From Branchiostoma floridae (lineage: Eukaryota > Chordata > Leptocardii > Amphioxiformes > Branchiostomatidae), in assembly GCF_000003815.2 (NCBI RefSeq), contig NC_049979.1, positions 18,323,837 through 18,383,836 on the forward strand: a stretch of 60,000 nucleotides of DNA, written 5' to 3'. Below, piece by piece: positions 25,755 through 36,981 of this stretch (positions are counted from its first letter, which is position 1; each line of letters begins with the position of its first letter). The notes beneath the pieces are model-generated. The model was not told the origin of the DNA. It made no database searches and saw nothing but the letters and a program-made list of their open reading frames with translations. A program made the position numbers and the translations under genes.

Positions 25755-25893
25755 CATTTCTAAATCTCCTGCCATTGTAGCTGATGTGTTTAATCCACAC
25801 GGCAGCTGGTGGTGACACAGGCTTCACAATAGCACAGGCCCCACTTGAGCCACACACACATGGGCTCTTGTTATATAAGATGGGACGAGCACA
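25755..25893 (-). CDS. Exon-like segment, cysteine-containing, gene unknown
   Basis: The minus-strand frame is open for 46 codons plus one base, between a possible acceptor (cttctatttcaaaag) and a fair donor (ATG|GTAATG). The peptide starts CARPILYNKSPCVCGSSG and then has a Pro/Val stretch and a basic end. It is separate from the large gene, whose stop codon is upstream on this strand at 28144. No linked exon was found, so chance is a real alternative. Confidence 0.25.
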
Positions 25894-27667
25894 CTTTTGA
25901 AATAGAAGCCCAGATTTGGAGCAAAATCCTCTGACCAAGTTAATTATCTCTTGAATCAGTATTTACATTTACAGGTTGACAAATAATCTCCATAATATGG
26001 CAAGAAAATAATGTAAAGCGTTCTTTCTGTGGGATGAACAATTCAAATATGTTGTATATTAGGGTTCTACAGTTATCCTTCTGTCATGTCGTAAACCTGA
26101 AGGTGTGGCACCAGCGGGGTATGGAGGTTGGAAAGGAATTGTCTGTCATAACATTTGGTATTTGCTTCAACAGGTTGGCCAGGTTGCATGAATTAGATCT
26201 GTTGTGCAAAAATCAGGTTTGTCAGATTTGTTATATAAGGCTTGAACCATGATTATCTGTATGTTTTCAATAATTTGATACACCAGAGCCTGCCTTTGAC
26301 CACTTAAGCCAACAGGAAAGCCTCAGGGTGACAGTGTATCCACCACCAACCATATTATCTGCACTCTATAGACATCAAATGCTGCCAGAATAAAAGGCTT
26401 CAGATTTGTTAAAACCAAGCACTTGCCGACAATCAAGTTACACTACAGCACTTCTGTGAGAAGAAAGCAGTTTATATGTAGTACATGAAAAATCTTAATT
26501 TGGTTAAGTTTCCTCATAAAGCTTTATCTAATTATCATCATGTGATTGAAATGAATCATACTTTTGAGTCATAGTTTCATACTATTAGTGAATCTAGTGA
26601 GAATGGGTTGATCTCATCCTGCCATATGATCACAATAGATAAACCATCCAAGGTTGACAAACAATGGCAGTTTTAACAGAAAAGCCTACCTCCACCCACA
26701 ATCCTAAAGCATAGAATACAGCTTTCCATAGACATAACAACTCTATTAAATGTATTCCTCTAACTTGTCCATATGTAATGGCTTGGCAATTTTCCCCTAA
26801 AATGTTGTGTTTAACTCCTCATCCTTGAAAAAAAATCAATAGACTTCCACTCAGGCCCCACGGGTTCTGGTCTTGATTCTGATGTAAGTGCAGAGACCAC
26901 TATTCAATAGGGAAGTGGACTGCAGATAGCCACTCAGCAATTCCTACAGCCTCTCCATCATCTCTTTATCAAGATAAGTAATAACCATTACCCACTGATG
27001 CTGGCCTTGACTTTGCAACCCAAAGGTACCAATTGGATGAAATCACATTGTGCTATACAAATCACTGGCGAGATTGTCAAGTGCTGTTTCTGATTATGGG
27101 CAGTAAAGCAACAATCCTTCACTGCAGAGTAATTGCTGGAAGTAAACTTATCCCCGCCACTTTCACTAGAAGCAATGCACAGTTCCCCCATCTTTAATGC
27201 CATTGGTATTCTTATACCCATTACATAACATGACATGCATGATTCCTAGACCATGATTCACACCAATATCTTAGCCTCTACTATCTGGTCACAAGAACTT
27301 CATCCTGAAAGTGACTGGGGCTATACATTTTATCTATGGACACATCAGTGGAATTGCTAATTTTCACCAGTCTAATGATGTACATGTCTGCCATTGCTCA
27401 CTCCATCTTCAAGATTAGGCTCTTAAAAATAACAAATCCTTTGACTGTTCCATTTCATTCCATAAAACTCTTCTCTTTCCTTAATCTGTCACGATAAGAT
27501 CAGAAAATAAATACTATAAAAGCTTTTATGGACACTTTGTTACATGAAAACCCTGACAGCAGAGGCTATCTTTATCTGCAATCTCTCTCTTTACATATAC
27601 ATTATATTTGTTACCCTTTTCTCATAATAAACATCTCGCAAGTCTCATCTTACTCCTGTCTTGAAAG

Positions 27668-27819
27668 NNNNNNNNNNNNNNNNNNNNNNNNNNNNNNNNN
27701 NNNNNNNNNNNNNNNNNNNNNNNNNNNNNNNNNNNNNNNNNNNNNNNNNNNNNNNNNNNNNNNNNNNNNNNNNNNNNNNNNNNNNNNNNNNNNNNNNNNN
27801 NNNNNNNNNNNNNNNNNNN
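27668..27819. other. Assembly gap (152 N)
   Basis: This run of N has no sequence. Open frames drawn across it are meaningless. Confidence 0.99.
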
Positions 27820-28086
27820 AGCTGTCTGTCAAAAACTGCATCTAAAAACAATACACTTTGAAATGTATTGGAAAAGACTGGCCAACAATTCCAAGCAAGG
27901 CAACATTGACATTCTGGCTGAGTCAATAGTATTCTTGGGAACTCAGAAAACATGAATAGTTTTTAAACTGTTAAATGTTATGTCTATTTTTTTGGATTAG
28001 TAGTACTTTGAATTTGATGAAATATTGAGAAAGCATTTTGTTGAGTTTGAGAAGTTATGGTCCTTTGAGAAGTGCACACCTTACAT

Positions 28087-28092
28087 TTAATC
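28087..28092 (-). terminator. Candidate poly(A) signal of the large gene
   Basis: Minus-strand ATTAAA lies about 50 nt past the stop codon at 28144 and is followed by a GT-rich stretch (gtaaggtgtgc), the usual layout of a cleavage site. CpG depletion continues well past it, so a longer 3' end is also possible. Confidence 0.35.
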
Positions 28093-28143
28093 CTAATTGT
28101 AAAACAAGGTTGCAGCCTGTTATTCCAGATATGAGAGGATGAT

Positions 28144-28350
28144 TCACACAATCCGTGGACTGGTGATGTTGCCTGGAGCAGTGTGTGCCTGCGCAGGTGT
28201 AGGTGCCGTGACAGGTCTCCTGCTAGAGGGTACAGTAGCTGGGCGTGGCCTCCTCCCGTCCCTGGTCCCTCTCCCCACCTCAGAACACTCCTCCTGCCAC
28301 TGGTCAATCAGCGCCCAGATCTGGGAGTCCACCTCGGTATGGGCTTTACT
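28144..28350 (-). CDS. Last coding exon of the large gene
   Basis: This 207-bp exon gives 68 codons plus TGA (28146-28144) after a good acceptor (tctgtttattccaacag). It begins SKAHTEVDSQIWALIDQWQE, a short helix with two Trp residues. The C-terminal tail is low-complexity, rich in Arg, Pro, Thr and Ala, and probably disordered. It joins the preceding exon in phase 0. Confidence 0.68.
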   Translation of the reverse strand, partial: SKAHTEVDSQIWALIDQWQEECSEVGRGTRDGRRPRPATVPSSRRPVTAPTPAQAHTAPGNITSPRIV

Positions 28351-28785
28351 CTGTTGGAATAAACAGAGCAGTCAACACATCTTACCAATATTCAAGTCTT
28401 ATCACATATTATCTGCTTCAGTTTTATCATCAACTAACCTAATACAATGGTTGTAAAGTATTTATAGTACATAAAATATACTGACTTGGTAGTGCATTAG
28501 CATCAAGTTGGAGCCATTCATAGACAGCCAAAGCCAAAGGTTTAACTGGTCCATTACTGACAGTTTCTTGATATTGAGCCATCAAAAACTCAAATTTCCC
28601 AACCCATTAGAGTCCTTATCTTGGCATGATCTCCTCCAGTTGCTAGATTCATGCCACATTAGCACCTGGGTCAATCACACCTCCTGTCCTCATGGGCACA
28701 TATAGATCATACATGCATATCGCTGAGGTTGATGCACGTGTACCATAAAAGCATTCTGCCTAGCACATAACGTTCACCCTTTTAC

Positions 28786-28949
28786 AGAATCATTCACATT
28801 GTGGTCTTTCTCTCCTGTGGCGTGTTTCTGCACTACGCCAGACAAATTTAACAAATTGTGTGACAGTAGCTCTCTGTTCCATTTTAGGAGCAAAGGGTCA
28901 ACAAATTGCAGAAGGTAGGCAGAGTGAGGGCCCTTCGAAAATACCCTTG
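28786..28949 (-). CDS. Exon of the large gene (54 codons)
   Basis: The acceptor is tttctgttcaaaacag and the donor TCT|GTAAAAG. The first two bases complete a Thr codon with the upstream exon, and it ends in phase 0. The peptide includes YLLQFVDPLLLKWNRELL, a leucine-rich probable helix, then a hydrophilic end. Another donor two codons further on would give a frame with an early stop, so this one is preferred. Confidence 0.66.
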
Positions 28950-29304
28950 CTGTTTTGAACAGAAACCAATGTACATGTATAAAAGATACATCATCCCTCA
29001 CTATCCTAATGCATGTGGGGTTTGATGTGGGGATAGATCATCTTAATGGCTGATAGGGACATTCTTTTTTTTTTTTAATTGTAAACAAGGTGGATCTGTA
29101 TCACTTTTTTGGTATGACTAATTTAAAACATGTATGCTACTGTGATAAAACAAGTTTGTGATAAAACAAGTTGCATGGACCTGTAACATTCAGAACTGTA
29201 GATAAGATTGGATGGTGTTCCTTCACCTGAACCAATAAAACCCGTCCCAATGAACAGTACATATATGTACCCAAGTCTACAGCAGGACTGTTTATGTTAC
29301 TTAC

Positions 29305-29381
29305 TGCAATCAGGTGACACTTCTGGATCAAATTCTAAACAAGGCTTAGTGTACAGAGTATACAGCTGTTGGATTGTTCCA
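29305..29381 (-). CDS. Exon of the large gene (77 bp)
   Basis: The acceptor is cacattaccag and the donor a strong GCA|GTAAGT. Only one frame is open, GTIQQLYTLYTKPCLEFD onward, and it uses one base on each side. The introns on both sides are short (82 bp upstream). Confidence 0.7.
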
Positions 29382-29463
29382 CTGGTAATGTGAAATCTAC
29401 GCTTCTTCCCACCAAAGAACAATCAATGCTGCACCTGAGCGCACACAACATTGATTTTATTAC

Positions 29464-29504
29464 CTTGACAATTGACCTGGCAGTAAAACAGATGGTCCTG
29501 CAAC
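29464..29504 (-). CDS. Exon of the large gene (41 bp)
   Basis: Thirteen codons (VAGPSVLLPGQLS) plus two bases lie between ttctatcacactgcaag and AAG|GTAATA. A second AG six bases inside the exon is an alternative acceptor, but the chosen one keeps phase 0 with the upstream exon. Confidence 0.55.
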
Positions 29505-30613
29505 CTTGCAGTGTGATAGAAAAGCTCATATAATACTTGAAGAAAGATGCCTTCAACACTTTAACCTTCACCATTCTATTAACCTTTGCCATAGGATGCC
29601 AAGTTTTACTAATGTTAGGAACTTTACTTTCTGTATTGCAACATGTACAAGTCAGTATATCTGAGATGGTGCATCTTCTTCAGAAAATTGCTGGAATCTG
29701 GAAGTACAGCCATCCTGGACGGTTGGGTTTAGCCTTGAGCAACGTAATAACATATATGCAACTTAACATCTTAATTCTTATAACTTTGTTCTCATCAGGT
29801 AATACTTACCAAAAACTATGAAAATTTGTATCTGGCTAGGGATTTGTATCTGTTTGGCACTGAAGTAATTGGAGTCAAAGAAACAATTCATTTGCTAACT
29901 GTAAAGAAAATATCTTCAAAGCAACACATTGTATTCCACACTGTGTAGGTTTGTATCTAGACAACAACATGAATACAAATATGATGAATGTCGATGGTAG
30001 AGGGCCAAGGACACCTTTCATCCCCCTAATCCTCATATATTCCACATAGTATTACCATACAACATCCCACAACAGCATCCAGCTTGTGCTTACAGTACCA
30101 AAGGATTTGCAAATATGGATTTGAGAACATAGGCTACAGAAGAAGTGATATTTGATGGATGGCTAGTATTTGGTTTTGTCAGGTTACAACCATCATAAAG
30201 GTGTTTGTATTGATTCTATGAATAGTTTGCAGCTGGTGGTTTTCAGATTACTGTATCATGCCAGCAGCAAAAGTTGATGAATGGTTAGAATGTGGTCTTT
30301 CTGAATGGAACAGGACTATCAGCTCTGAACCACGATACGGTGTGGCTATTCACTTTTACAAGTTGTACCAATGTAGCCCTGAATGGATCATTTCACACCA
30401 ACAGGTAGCATCTGACACCCCATTTATGTGCTGTGATGATGCTGGAATAGCAATGACCTTGGAGGCTTGGTAGCTGCAAGAGGAGCCAGTACTTTGTTGC
30501 CTGTTGTGAAGGTAGCAGGTGTGTCTGTAGTGATTAACAGTGTGGGAATTCTATAACATCCTGTGGTAATAGAAGTGTTTCACTGGGGATGGATTGCACT
30601 TCATGGTACATAC

Positions 30614-30719
30614 TGTATGTGAAAGGAGTCTGTTGCCCTTTAAACATTCTGCAGACTCAAGTGTGCTGAAAATCAGAATTTCTCGCCAGCTAACATCACT
30701 AATGCTTGGGAATTGCAGA
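30614..30719 (-). CDS. Exon of the large gene (106 bp)
   Basis: This is a strong exon: acceptor ttcagacatttcag, donor ACA|GTATGT. The peptide LQFPSISDVSWREILIFSTL continues to end KGNRLLSHT in phase 0. The first base completes an Asn codon from the previous exon. Confidence 0.7.
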
Positions 30720-31011
30720 CTGAAATGTCTGAATGTCAACAATTGCTAACCGTGATAACAAGATATTATGGAATGCAGCAAATCTGTTTTAATAGCATGG
30801 CATGCATACATTCTGCTTCCAGCCATTATGGCAGAACCCATGAACATAAAGTGCCTCTATGTAAGAAGAATTAGTTGGTACAAAAGGGTTGGAGTCTGTC
30901 CAGACAATGGAAAATTACCCTGGAAGACTGAAATATTCTAGAGGCATTCTGTCCTGGAATTATTATGGCACAATTGTCTCCTCTCAACAAAGAGTGGCCT
31001 GTGATCATTAC

Positions 31012-31051
31012 TTAGGAGGTGGAGCACACACAATGGCATGATGTCTGACAG
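31012..31051 (-). CDS. Exon of the large gene (40 bp)
   Basis: The acceptor is ccattctgtgaaaccag and the donor TAA|GTAATG. Twelve codons (VRHHAIVCAPPP) with two bases at each end match the phases of both neighbours. A second frame in this exon is also open, so only phase decides. Confidence 0.45.
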
Positions 31052-32003
31052 CTGGTTTCACAGAATGGCAAAAATCCCATCATAGAACTGATGGGGGAAG
31101 CAACAGGTGTGTAGGAGGAAAGCAGCACTAATGGTAGAATATGGTCCTGATTGTATTGTTCTCATGATGAACATACTCTGGTACCATTATCTGCTTTGAC
31201 ATTCTGACAGATACATGTTTAAAAAGTTGACATACTACTGAAGGATTTGCATGATAGTATTTATCTAACTTCTCAAGTAAGAGTACATACATTTAGAACC
31301 ATCACCCACAACACCTAGGCATATCCCTTTGACATACAACCTGCTGGTGAGTGGGAAAACTATAGAATCCTCAGCAAACAAGAGTGACTGAAATTATTTG
31401 GTAAAAAATTTGCCCACTTATGCATTTCGTGTAACTCTATTTAACAGCATTGGCAAGGATGGTAAGAGAACAGATATAATTACATAATTCCCCCTCCAGT
31501 GTCGTTTCATGGTTTTGATAAATTGACTACTATTTTATTTATAGCGGTGTAGCTCTAAGCTAGTATCAGTTGTACAAAAACTGGTAAGATACAGGAAGCA
31601 TAAAATTTCCCCCACCAGTATCTTGGAAGTTTGTAATTAATTTTACATTTTTCCTTAAGTGACAGCATGCTAGTTACAGATAAAGTTTAATTTCCATTAT
31701 TTCCTATGGTGCGGAAGAGAAGGAGGAAATCGGATTACAAGAGAAACTAAATTCAGCAGAACAGAAAATGTGACACCTTGTGAAGCATGTTACATAAACG
31801 ACAAAAATATCATCGAAATACTTCTTTGTCAGCTGTATATGACACATTATCAACTACCATAGTGAGTTATAATAGCTTTTCTCTTACTTCGTATATGCCA
31901 GAAGACAGTAATAAAGATTGCTTATTTACGGTTGAAGGAACAGCATGGGAATTGATGGTGAATTAGGTCGTATATAAAAGAATTTCAACTGAGAGGTTCC
32001 TAC

Positions 32004-32164
32004 AGGCATTAGACTTGTCGGTGCCACCAAACTCTCTTAATAATTCGCTTAATTCCTTTTTTCTGTGTGTGAGGATACAAGATTTACAATTGCTGGAATA
32101 TATCCAGCTAGACACTATGTCTAACAAAGTCCTCCCAAGGTCTTTTGGCCTGAGGGATTTTCTT
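32004..32164 (-). CDS. Exon of the large gene (161 bp)
   Basis: There are 53 codons after acceptor catcttttatcag, with donor CCT|GTAGGA. The peptide RPKDLGRTLLDIVSSWIYSS is followed by a Cys pair and a basic/acidic helix (RKKELSELLREF). Composition is typical of a folded protein, and phases fit both neighbours. Confidence 0.62.
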
Positions 32165-32288
32165 CTGATAAAAGATGCCTTCATGTTTATATTTCAGCAC
32201 AGTGATATTTCTCCATGGTAATCTTCATTGTAAATATTTAGCCCTCTTGTGTCCAATAAAACACTCTTTTAATCTGAGTCAGCTTTAC

Positions 32289-32333
32289 AATCTTTTCCCA
32301 ATCCTACAGTAGTACAAAATACGCAATCCACAT
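32289..32333 (-). CDS. Exon of the large gene (45 bp)
   Basis: It has an excellent acceptor (ttctttatctctttcag) and donor ATT|GTAAAG. Fourteen codons (CGLRILYYCRIGKR) read in the one phase that fits the next exon. Confidence 0.5.
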
Positions 32334-32803
32334 CTGAAAGAGATAAAGAACACTCTTTTATCCTTCTACATTACTCAAAATGAACACTGTTTGATCGACC
32401 ATGACATTACTCAATAAAGAACTTGCTTTATAAAAACATGGGAGGATGTATTGGTAGAGTAAAACACATTTCGATGGAAAGGAAACGAAAGGACAGATAT
32501 GACACAAAAACTAATGAATAGAACATTTTTCATTCACAAAATGTAGTATGTGGACATTTGTTTGGTCAGAATGTGAATGACCAACATCAAGTCCTAAAGA
32601 AATCCCTTTTGAGATCCTGATGGTAACATGGGGTTTGCCTGAATGGCACAAATAAATGGGAGAAATGAAAGAGTAAATCCACTTAAGCACTCATGAAATG
32701 GGGGGTCTACCTTGGGAGATGAACTAAGTTTATCACTCTTTACAGAGGAGGAGCATTAAAATGCGTAATGCCAAGGTCTGTTCATGCCAGAGAATGAATC
32801 CAC

Positions 32804-32870
32804 AGGCAATATCTGTGTCCCTGAACAGTACCCAGATTGATATCATCTTTGTTATCACAATCTCCACAAT
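32804..32870 (-). CDS. Exon of the large gene (67 bp), frame chosen by phase
   Basis: The acceptor tctttatttttcag is strong; the donor CCT|GTGGAT is weak. The phase-consistent frame reads CGDCDNKDDINLGTVQGHRY. A second open frame gives a hydrophobic peptide ending at a donor 45 bp further on; it breaks the phase chain. Confidence 0.42.
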
Positions 32871-33495
32871 CTGAAAAATAAAGAGAACAAGAAATTATAA
32901 TTTATTTATCTATCTATAGACACTGTGATGACAAAAACACTTGCAGAATTTTCAATATTGACAATGGCTTTGTTACGTTCATCCAATGTGTGTTAAACTT
33001 TTATATGGTATAAATTGAAGATTCAAATAGGCTGATGTCCCTGAACAGTTTGTTATGATTTCCATTCTGTCAGAATTCCATTCTAAAAGAATATATATAA
33101 CTGTTACATGTTACATTTATATGGAAATCTTACTTTAACAATTATATGGAAATCTCACAATAACAAGTAGATTGTGTCCTGCAATGCAGATATATTCCGG
33201 ATGTATAGTAACGTTCTATGATCAAAATTTCTTTCAGGAGAAAAATTTTCATCCTACAGACACATGTTTCTGTCTCCCTATTGTCTTACATAGATGTATT
33301 TTAGAAAGACATGCACAAAAAGGTTTTATCTCTAGCTGCACATCTCTGTTTCTCTCATCCGTAAGTAAAAAAACAAAACAATTTCCAACCTATATGACAC
33401 AGGTGCCTGTAGAAGCCATAGTAAGTGATAATTGTGTATTGATTGTGTCTCAGTAAATGCAGCATTAACAATTTTCTGTCTAACTGCATTTCAGA

Positions 33496-33615
33496 AACAC
33501 ATCAAAGACCATCAGGGAGAGGCTGGGATTGATTCCGTGATGACTGATAGATGGAGAGAACATTGCAGGAAGGAAACGATGGGCTGGGCCAAGTATTACT
33601 ACCTGGGAGTTGATG
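33496..33615 (+). CDS. Exon-like segment on the plus strand inside an intron of the large gene
   Basis: The plus strand shows a branch-point-like tctaac, a strong acceptor (ctgcatttcag), 40 open codons and a strong donor (GAT|GTAAGC). The peptide includes DSVMTDRWREHCRKETMGWA and is charged and Trp-rich, and codon first positions are purine-rich as in real genes. The minus strand is also open, with usable splice sites. I found no partner exon, so this may be a nested gene, part of a repeat, or chance. Confidence 0.3.
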
Positions 33616-33856
33616 TAAGCCACAAGCAGCCATCTGTAACCCAGGCTCCCCATGTGTGCGCATCTATGGCATATGTAGCGAGGAAACCATTGTCTGCACG
33701 TCCTTGGGCAATGCTACAGCTTTTACTGAAGAAGAAGGAGAATCTGCAAGATTTATGGAGTTGTAATTGCATGGATTGTGTGGGTGCTGTATTAGGGAAA
33801 TGAGGGAGTGGCATGACAAAGGCACCAGCCCTGGGGGGGAGGAATGTATGAACATG

Positions 33857-33956
33857 NNNNNNNNNNNNNNNNNNNNNNNNNNNNNNNNNNNNNNNNNNNN
33901 NNNNNNNNNNNNNNNNNNNNNNNNNNNNNNNNNNNNNNNNNNNNNNNNNNNNNNNN
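33857..33956. other. Assembly gap (100 N)
   Basis: Exactly 100 N, the usual placeholder for a gap of unknown length. Distances across it should not be trusted. Confidence 0.99.
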
Positions 33957-34648
33957 AGTTGACAGATGGTCATATCCATCTCACATTCACAACTACACAT
34001 ACCATCTGAGCATACAATGATTCTGCACAAAAAGGTCCACTGACAAAGACTGTAATTTGTGGCAGATAGTAGGGACCCACATGGACGAGTGGGGCCGGGA
34101 ACTGGCCATACATGCCATATGGGATGTAGGACCTTACAAATTGGACAGATATCTAGAAAAGCACATTGTCAATTCCTAAAAAAAGCAAAGATACAAAAGG
34201 CATACTCATCATTGAGACCTCTTCAAATGATTGCATAAAAGAGCTTCGTGGCAATTGATTTCAAAGAGATAGTCACCTGCACATGTTAAAATTTTCTCCT
34301 GTGTAAAGAAAATTGATCAAAATGGAAGATCAAATCTTTGGCATGTAACTTTTCTCATCTCAGTGAATAGCATAAAAAGGCAATCCATAACATATAATAC
34401 CAATGATAGAAATTCTCCTCAAGAAAGGAACTGCTCTACTCTAGTCCAAAGATCAAAAGAAAGAAAGGACAATTGGAAACTTATACTATTAGAGCATATA
34501 ATCTATACAATGTATACAATTTTAATGAGCCTGACAACAATCTTGATTTGGATCGACTAAATCATTCTTTTTTTAAATCCTGTAGAACTGATTACATTAT
34601 TGCACATTTGCTTCAGAAACTAGCATGACCCTCCTTCCCACAGAAATG

Positions 34649-34783
34649 TTAACAGATGGATACGAAATTTCAGAAAGACAAATAAAAAAACTTAAGTCTG
34701 CTGTATCATAAAGGTTACATCCACCTCCATTTTCCTTTGTGAAAACTAACCTACATATAAGATTTCATTGGCTTATGTAAACA
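34649..34783 (+). repeat. Direct repeat, copy 1 (135 bp)
   Basis: By eye this is identical over 135 bp to 35010-35144, offset 361 bp. The spacer (34784-35009) contains an inverted pair, gttgcaca (about 34797) and tgtgcaac (about 34859). Identity this complete means a recent duplication or an assembly artefact; a gap lies about 700 bp to the left. Confidence 0.85.
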
Positions 34784-35009
34784 GCGCGGGAATGAGTTGC
34801 ACAATGATTCCAGATCAAGTCCTTATTTTTGGGGGGGTACAATAATAAGGAATATCCTTGTGCAACTTGTCTTTGGGCTGTTTTTAACCGCTCAAAGTAT
34901 CAAATTATGATGTAAATGTGAGAATACAGTGCAGTAGATGTCAATATCATGCAGATTGCCTTATTCAGAATATTTCCACTTTGACGCTGTAATATTGCTT
35001 AGGTTGCCT

Positions 35010-35144
35010 TTAACAGATGGATACGAAATTTCAGAAAGACAAATAAAAAAACTTAAGTCTGCTGTATCATAAAGGTTACATCCACCTCCATTTTCCTTTG
35101 TGAAAACTAACCTACATATAAGATTTCATTGGCTTATGTAAACA
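35010..35144 (+). repeat. Direct repeat, copy 2 (135 bp)
   Basis: This is the second copy of the 34649-34783 repeat, with unrelated flanks on both outer sides. Confidence 0.85.
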
Positions 35145-36299
35145 TGACAAAGATCACCATTGTACCAGAACAATGCTGGTGACCTCATGATGGTTAAGGT
35201 CAGACAGGTGGTTGGCATGACATCTTCACAGGTGAAGAATAGACGATAAACAGCATAAACAGGTGGAGGTGTGACCAGCTAATAGCAGGGAATTAATGCC
35301 ACAAAGGGACTCAACAGTTTGAAATTAAATTAGAAGTGAAGGAACAGGAACATGACATAGTGCTCTGGGGTCTGGTCAATGCAAAATCATGCAATAGAAG
35401 GAAAAGGAAAGAAAGCATTGACAGGCAGCACAATGGTGATGTAGTGAACTAATTGCCTGTGTAGGTAGTGAGCAGGTGGACACTGTTATCTTGACAGACA
35501 GGTGGGGCTTGACATCTGGATTACCCTGTACCCAGGGCACATTTGTTATTTCCCAGAGCCATTCAGAAGCAGGTGGGTACAATTAGGAACAGAACCACCA
35601 TGTATTAACCTGAGCCTCATGAACATCGCTGAAGGACATACAGTAAAGCATCCAATTAGGCAAAATATGACACTGAAAACCAAACCAAAATTTAAAAAAT
35701 GGCAAGGGCACATGTCCCTGTTGAGTCACTTAGTTTTATTTCTGATTTTTAACGTTACATGGTTTGAATAATACTCGCAAGGCTGTAAGCACTTTAATAT
35801 ATTCTGCAGGTAAAGCCTTTCACTTTAAGTGGAGAGGAATAACTAGCAATCAAATTCTACCAGGGCACATGTTACATAACATGTTGTATTACCTAATACA
35901 AAGTTGCCTCCATTATGTAAGGAAGTATGTGTGGCTACATCTGATTCACCCAATTGGTTTACCCAGGGGAATAACAGGTATTCTGGGTAGGGTGACTCCT
36001 ATCACTCAGCAGTAGTGAAAGAAACAGGGAATGGGTGCAGAATTATAACAATCTGGAAAGCCTCCAACAGGTGGAGTTCCAGACTGCTCAGTTGGAAGGC
36101 TGTTATTCTATGTACAGTTTAAAATATAACTATAAAAATCAAGCTAAAAACTGTGTAGGAGAAGAAGAGGTGGTAAAAAGTTTGGAATATGCAACACGTT
36201 GCAACACAATTGTTCTTCACTGACATGACCTAAGACCTAAGAGATAAAAGTAAAATAGAAAAGATGGAAGCTTATCATACTACTGTAACTACATATACA

Positions 36300-36438
36300 A
36301 TACAACAGGATGTATTCCATATCACCCGAGGTGCCAGCCCGACCGCGGGTCTGATCGCCGGACGACCGAAGGCCGAGGGGTGATCCGACCCGTGGGAGGG
36401 CTGGGACCAAGGGTGATGCAGAATACACCGTGTTGTAT
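36300..36438. mobile_element. 139-bp GC-rich foldback (MITE-like)
   Basis: The ends atacaacagg and the inverted gttgtat are followed inwards by complementary blocks: gtattc/gaatac, atcaccc/gggtgat and ccagccc/gggctgg, then gggtctgatc with gatccgaccc. Nearly the whole element folds back on itself. It is CpG-dense inside a CpG-poor intron, which marks it as a recent arrival. The target-site duplication is unclear. Confidence 0.65.
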
Positions 36439-36814
36439 TTTATTTATATCATACCCACCTGAGAAAACCCATGCTTTGATGCAAAATGCGCCAGAAGTTG
36501 AACAAATTTGGTGCTCTTGAACAAAAAGTGTTAAGGAATGATCCAACTTCCGAATCAGGTATTCGAATTGCCAACCATGCCGCACTCGGCCCGCTCGAAA
36601 TGGTTCGATTTACTCGAAGGAAGCCTGTGTGATACAAACTTCCAGCCTGTGTCATATGGAAGTTATCAAACGGTTCCGGAACACCCGTATCAAACTTTTC
36701 CCATCACAGGTATGACATAAATTAAATTATTGTTATGCAACCATGAAGTATGAGGTGAGGAAGTATTGGTATAGGAAAAGAATAGGTATGATTTCGACAG
36801 AATTGCAGCTTCAC

Positions 36815-36981
36815 TGCAGGTTAGAGGCATATCTAACTGTAACTTCCTCATCAACAAACCTCTTAAGTTAACCACTTCATCCAACATAAACATCTCTACT
36901 GATTGTTTGACAGTCAGCCTAACAGTTTGACATTCTGCCCGATACGCCAGTACCCAGCATCTCATGCATACTAAAACAGAG
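36815..36981 (-). CDS. Exon of the large gene (167 bp)
   Basis: The acceptor is ggaactgtacgcag and the donor GCA|GTGAAG. The 55 codons read SVLVCMRCWVLAYRAEC, then a helical, Leu/Met-rich part (DEVVNLRGLLMRKLQ). CpGs are kept here although the surroundings have lost them, as expected for constrained codons. The phases fit the exons at 41109-41200 and 32804-32870. Confidence 0.6.

Larger units (their letters stand above)
22800..28080. other. CpG-poor interval beyond the 3' end of the large gene
   Basis: CpG frequency falls sharply from about 22.8 kb rightwards and stays low to the window end. Only one exon-like segment (25755-25893) stands out here. The low CpG suggests that transcription, and hence germline methylation, extends through this part, either as a long 3' extension of the large gene or as a second gene I cannot resolve. 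Confidence 0.35.

Noticed and set aside
27528-27953. Frames crossing the first N gap
   Set aside because: They consist mostly of unknown bases.
29810-29860. 50-bp minus-strand exon-like segment with a strong donor (TTTTG|GTAAGTATT)
   Set aside because: Its only open frame does not match the phase of the flanking exons, which already join each other.
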